NCBI GenBank assembly: GCA_021802375.1
Contig: JAKAAL010000262.1
Span: 1-6,361 of the forward strand
Reading direction: 5' to 3'
Source: Bacillota bacterium
Lineage (GTDB): Bacteria > Bacillota_E > Sulfobacillia > Sulfobacillales > Sulfobacillaceae
Length of the DNA stretch: 6,361 bases
Shown here: piece by piece, positions 5,399 through 6,361 of the stretch
How the letters are laid out: each line of letters starts with the position of its first letter
Position numbering within the stretch: position 1 is the stretch's first letter
Notes under the pieces: generated by a model
What the model saw: only the letters and a program-made list of their open reading frames with translations
The model's database searches: none
What the model was told of the DNA's origin: nothing
Position numbers and translations under genes: made by a program

Positions 5399-5490
5399 TG
5401 TGGTTGATTTTGGTGGCGGTCGTGGCGGTGCTCATTGGCGGCCTCGCGCACGCGAATACCAGCCCCAACGCGGATACGGATCGGTCATAA
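5395..5490 (+). CDS. 31-aa membrane or secreted peptide
   Basis: GGAGG (5381-5385), inside the end of the TadZ-like gene, lies 9 bases before ATG 5395. A second ATG at 5398 would give 30 residues. The start overlaps the previous stop (ATGA). The peptide is one hydrophobic stretch, WLILVAVVAVLIGGLAHA (3-20), followed by a short polar tail NTSPNADTDRS. It could be a single-span membrane peptide, or A-H-A could be a signal-peptidase site releasing an 11-residue tail. No family can be assigned at this length. Good SD spacing and overlap argue that it is translated. Confidence 0.6.
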   Translation: MMWLILVAVVAVLIGGLAHANTSPNADTDRS

Positions 5491-5553
5491 GTTCCCCCGT
5501 GCCGCCGTAGCTCCGGAACTTACCCGATCGCACACCCAAGGAGGTCCCGTGCC

Positions 5554-5862
5554 ATGGAGCGCTGGTGGGAATTGTGGTATGCCGAATGCCGCCGGCATGG
5601 GGTCTTATATACCCTCAGCTGGGCGCTATTCAAAGATGGCCGGACGGCTGTTGGATGCTGGACGCGAAACGGATTGCCTGCGGTGGTTTTGGACCGGCCG
5701 TTAGCGGAGGCGCTCATCGCGCGGAATGCCGGGTTCATGATGTTGCCGTGGATTCAGGCGGCGATTCTGCAATACGAAGCGGATGGCGGCATTGTCACCA
5801 TCCCTCTCCCCCGGCGCTGGCGTCGCATCCGCCGCGATTGGATGAACGCCCATCCGCAATAA
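5554..5862 (+). CDS. Trp-rich basic protein (102 aa), unknown function
   Basis: ATG at 5554 lies 7 bases after AAGGAGGT (5539-5546). The protein has eight tryptophans (residues 4, 5, 8, 23, 36, 66, 89 and 96) and a strongly basic C-terminal stretch RRWRRIRRDW (87-96), which could bind nucleic acid or acidic lipid. The middle, AVVLDRPLAEALIARNAGFM (43-62), reads like an ordinary folded alpha/beta segment; there is no convincing transmembrane helix. Two cysteines (12 and 35) are present. I do not recognise a family. The 63-base gap before it holds no gene. Confidence 0.75.
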   Translation: MERWWELWYAECRRHGVLYTLSWALFKDGRTAVGCWTRNGLPAVVLDRPLAEALIARNAGFMMLPWIQAAILQYEADGGIVTIPLPRRWRRIRRDWMNAHPQ

Positions 5863-6027
5863 GGCCGCGCGGCCCCGGGGTTCGCAAGGGAACGTCCCTT
5901 ATGGTCCGTGATGGCGTACTACCGTGGCCACAAATCCTATCTGCCTCGTATCGCCCGGGTTGTTACTAGCCACGTAATCCCCCCATGCTGGCCCATATCA
6001 AAACGCGCGGGAAGGAGATAGGATCTT
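5863..6027 (+). other. 165-base intergenic gap with two inverted repeats, the widest gap in the window
   Basis: Directly after the TAA of the 102-aa gene, GGCCGCGCGGCC (5863-5874) is a perfect 12-base palindrome. AAGGGA-ACG-TCCCTT (5886-5900) is a second small hairpin. Neither is followed by a T-run, so intrinsic termination is not shown. No convincing -35/-10 pair was found. A 36-codon frame at 5911-6021 is open but lacks a well-placed SD. The gap ends with the SD of the next gene. If there is an operon boundary in this window, this is the likeliest place. Confidence 0.5.
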
Positions 6028-6228
6028 ATGCTTATGGAAACGCTCGGCGTTGCCCTGCTCAGCTTTACCATCGCCGGTTACGCGGCCCTCGATGTAGTCT
6101 CGGACACTAGCCCCGACCTAGGTCGCTCTCGAATAAGCGGGATGCCCCCTAGTTGCTGGGGCGTGTCCAAGCTTTCGCTACGTCTGCCCAAAGACTCGCC
6201 TCCGCCTGACGTAATGCTCCATGAATAA
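6028..6228 (+). CDS. 66-aa protein with one N-terminal hydrophobic helix; faint resemblance to the cytochrome bd subunit II N-terminus
   Basis: ATG at 6028 lies 10 bases after AAGGAG (6012-6017). Residues 4-22 (ETLGVALLSFTIAGYAALD) are hydrophobic and recall the first helix of cytochrome bd oxidase subunit II, where G-Y-A-x-L-D-G-F-D-L-G is typical. Here GYAALD is followed by VVSDTSPDLG, so the G-F-D-L-G part is disrupted. The rest (33-66) is polar and Pro-rich and unlike an oxidase. Either this is an unrelated single-span or signal-peptide protein, or a truncated relative. I favour an unassigned small membrane protein. The stop (6226-6228) lies inside the SD of the next gene. Confidence 0.6.
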   Translation: MLMETLGVALLSFTIAGYAALDVVSDTSPDLGRSRISGMPPSCWGVSKLSLRLPKDSPPPDVMLHE

Positions 6229-6239
6229 GGAGGATGATC

Positions 6240-6344
6240 ATGCCCACAACACAGCCTACCCTACAGCACGTCGATGCGGCAGTTCGCCAAGACGGCGGCT
6301 TCTATAAACGCATCGATGAAACCGCGAACTCTTTGACCTTTTGA
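6240..6344 (+). CDS. 34-aa hypothetical protein
   Basis: TAAGGAGG (6226-6233) lies 6 bases before ATG 6240; an ATG at 6234 is in frame but touches the SD. The product starts MPTTQPTLQHVDAAVRQDGG and ends ETANSLTF, is soluble and mixed in charge, and has no recognisable motif. The last 17 bases of the window hold no supportable gene. In another frame the sequence stays open to the edge (reading LFDLLNTNAPE), so a frameshift in a longer gene cannot be excluded. Confidence 0.5.
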   Translation: MPTTQPTLQHVDAAVRQDGGFYKRIDETANSLTF

Positions 6345-6361
6345 ATACCAATGCTCCCGAA

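Noticed and set aside
5960..5999. TTGTTA and CATATC considered as a promoter upstream of the 66-aa gene.
   Set aside because: Spacing is about 28 bases, far from the usual 17, and no better -10 lies at the correct distance.
5911..6021. A 36-codon basic frame in the gap after the 102-aa gene (MAYYRGHKSYLPRIARVV...).
   Set aside because: No SD at usable spacing and no recognisable motif; an open frame of this length is expected by chance in GC-rich sequence.

Overview
The window reads as an interior piece of a long operon-like run of small genes. Every supportable gene is on the + strand, genes are separated by 0 to about 70 bases or overlap by 1 to 8 bases, and most have a strong Shine-Dalgarno (AGGAGG, AAGGAG, GGAGG or close variants). 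The strong ribosome sites, occasional GTG starts and moderately high GC fit a Bacillota (Firmicutes) host. A Sulfobacillus-like or related acidophile/thermophile is my guess, from overall flavour only. There is no rRNA, tRNA, CRISPR array, transposase, integrase or replication gene. The window starts inside one gene; the last recognisable gene ends just before the right edge.

Left part (1-3170). Four proteins resemble the CpaF/TadA/VirB11 family of secretion ATPases, or parts of it, and they alternate with small membrane proteins. They are: the C-terminal tail of a gene entering from the left (1-97); a 209-residue protein that follows a whole CpaF RecA-like core but with ruined Walker A and Walker B motifs (1193-1822); and two roughly 100-residue proteins resembling only the Walker-B half of that core (1870-2181 and 2677-2976). 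The tail and both half-size proteins are each followed by a membrane protein overlapping by 1 to 4 bases (68, 142 and 64 residues). The 209-residue one follows directly after a four-helix membrane protein of 171 residues. An acidic 85-residue soluble protein sits between the first pair and the four-helix protein.

Middle part (3171-5490). This holds a membrane-anchored or exported thioredoxin-fold protein with a CLYC active site, a tiny membrane protein, a 425-residue TadZ/CpaE-type protein (receiver-like domain plus MinD/ParA-like ATPase domain whose P-loop lacks the lysine), and a 31-residue membrane or secreted peptide.

Right part (5491-6361). A Trp-rich basic 102-residue protein is followed by a 165-base gap with GC-rich palindromes, then a 66-residue protein whose first 30 residues vaguely recall a cytochrome bd subunit II N-terminus, and a 34-residue protein.

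Together, CpaF-like and CpaE/TadZ-like proteins with many small membrane proteins and an extracytoplasmic thiol protein suggest a Tad-pilus-like or conjugation-like secretion machine. The unusual part is the set of apparent ATPase-dead or truncated CpaF relatives next to membrane proteins. That could be a machine built with pseudo-ATPase subunits or regulators, or a lineage of decaying duplicates kept as small genes. The family assignments rest on motif reading by eye and should be tested by profile search.
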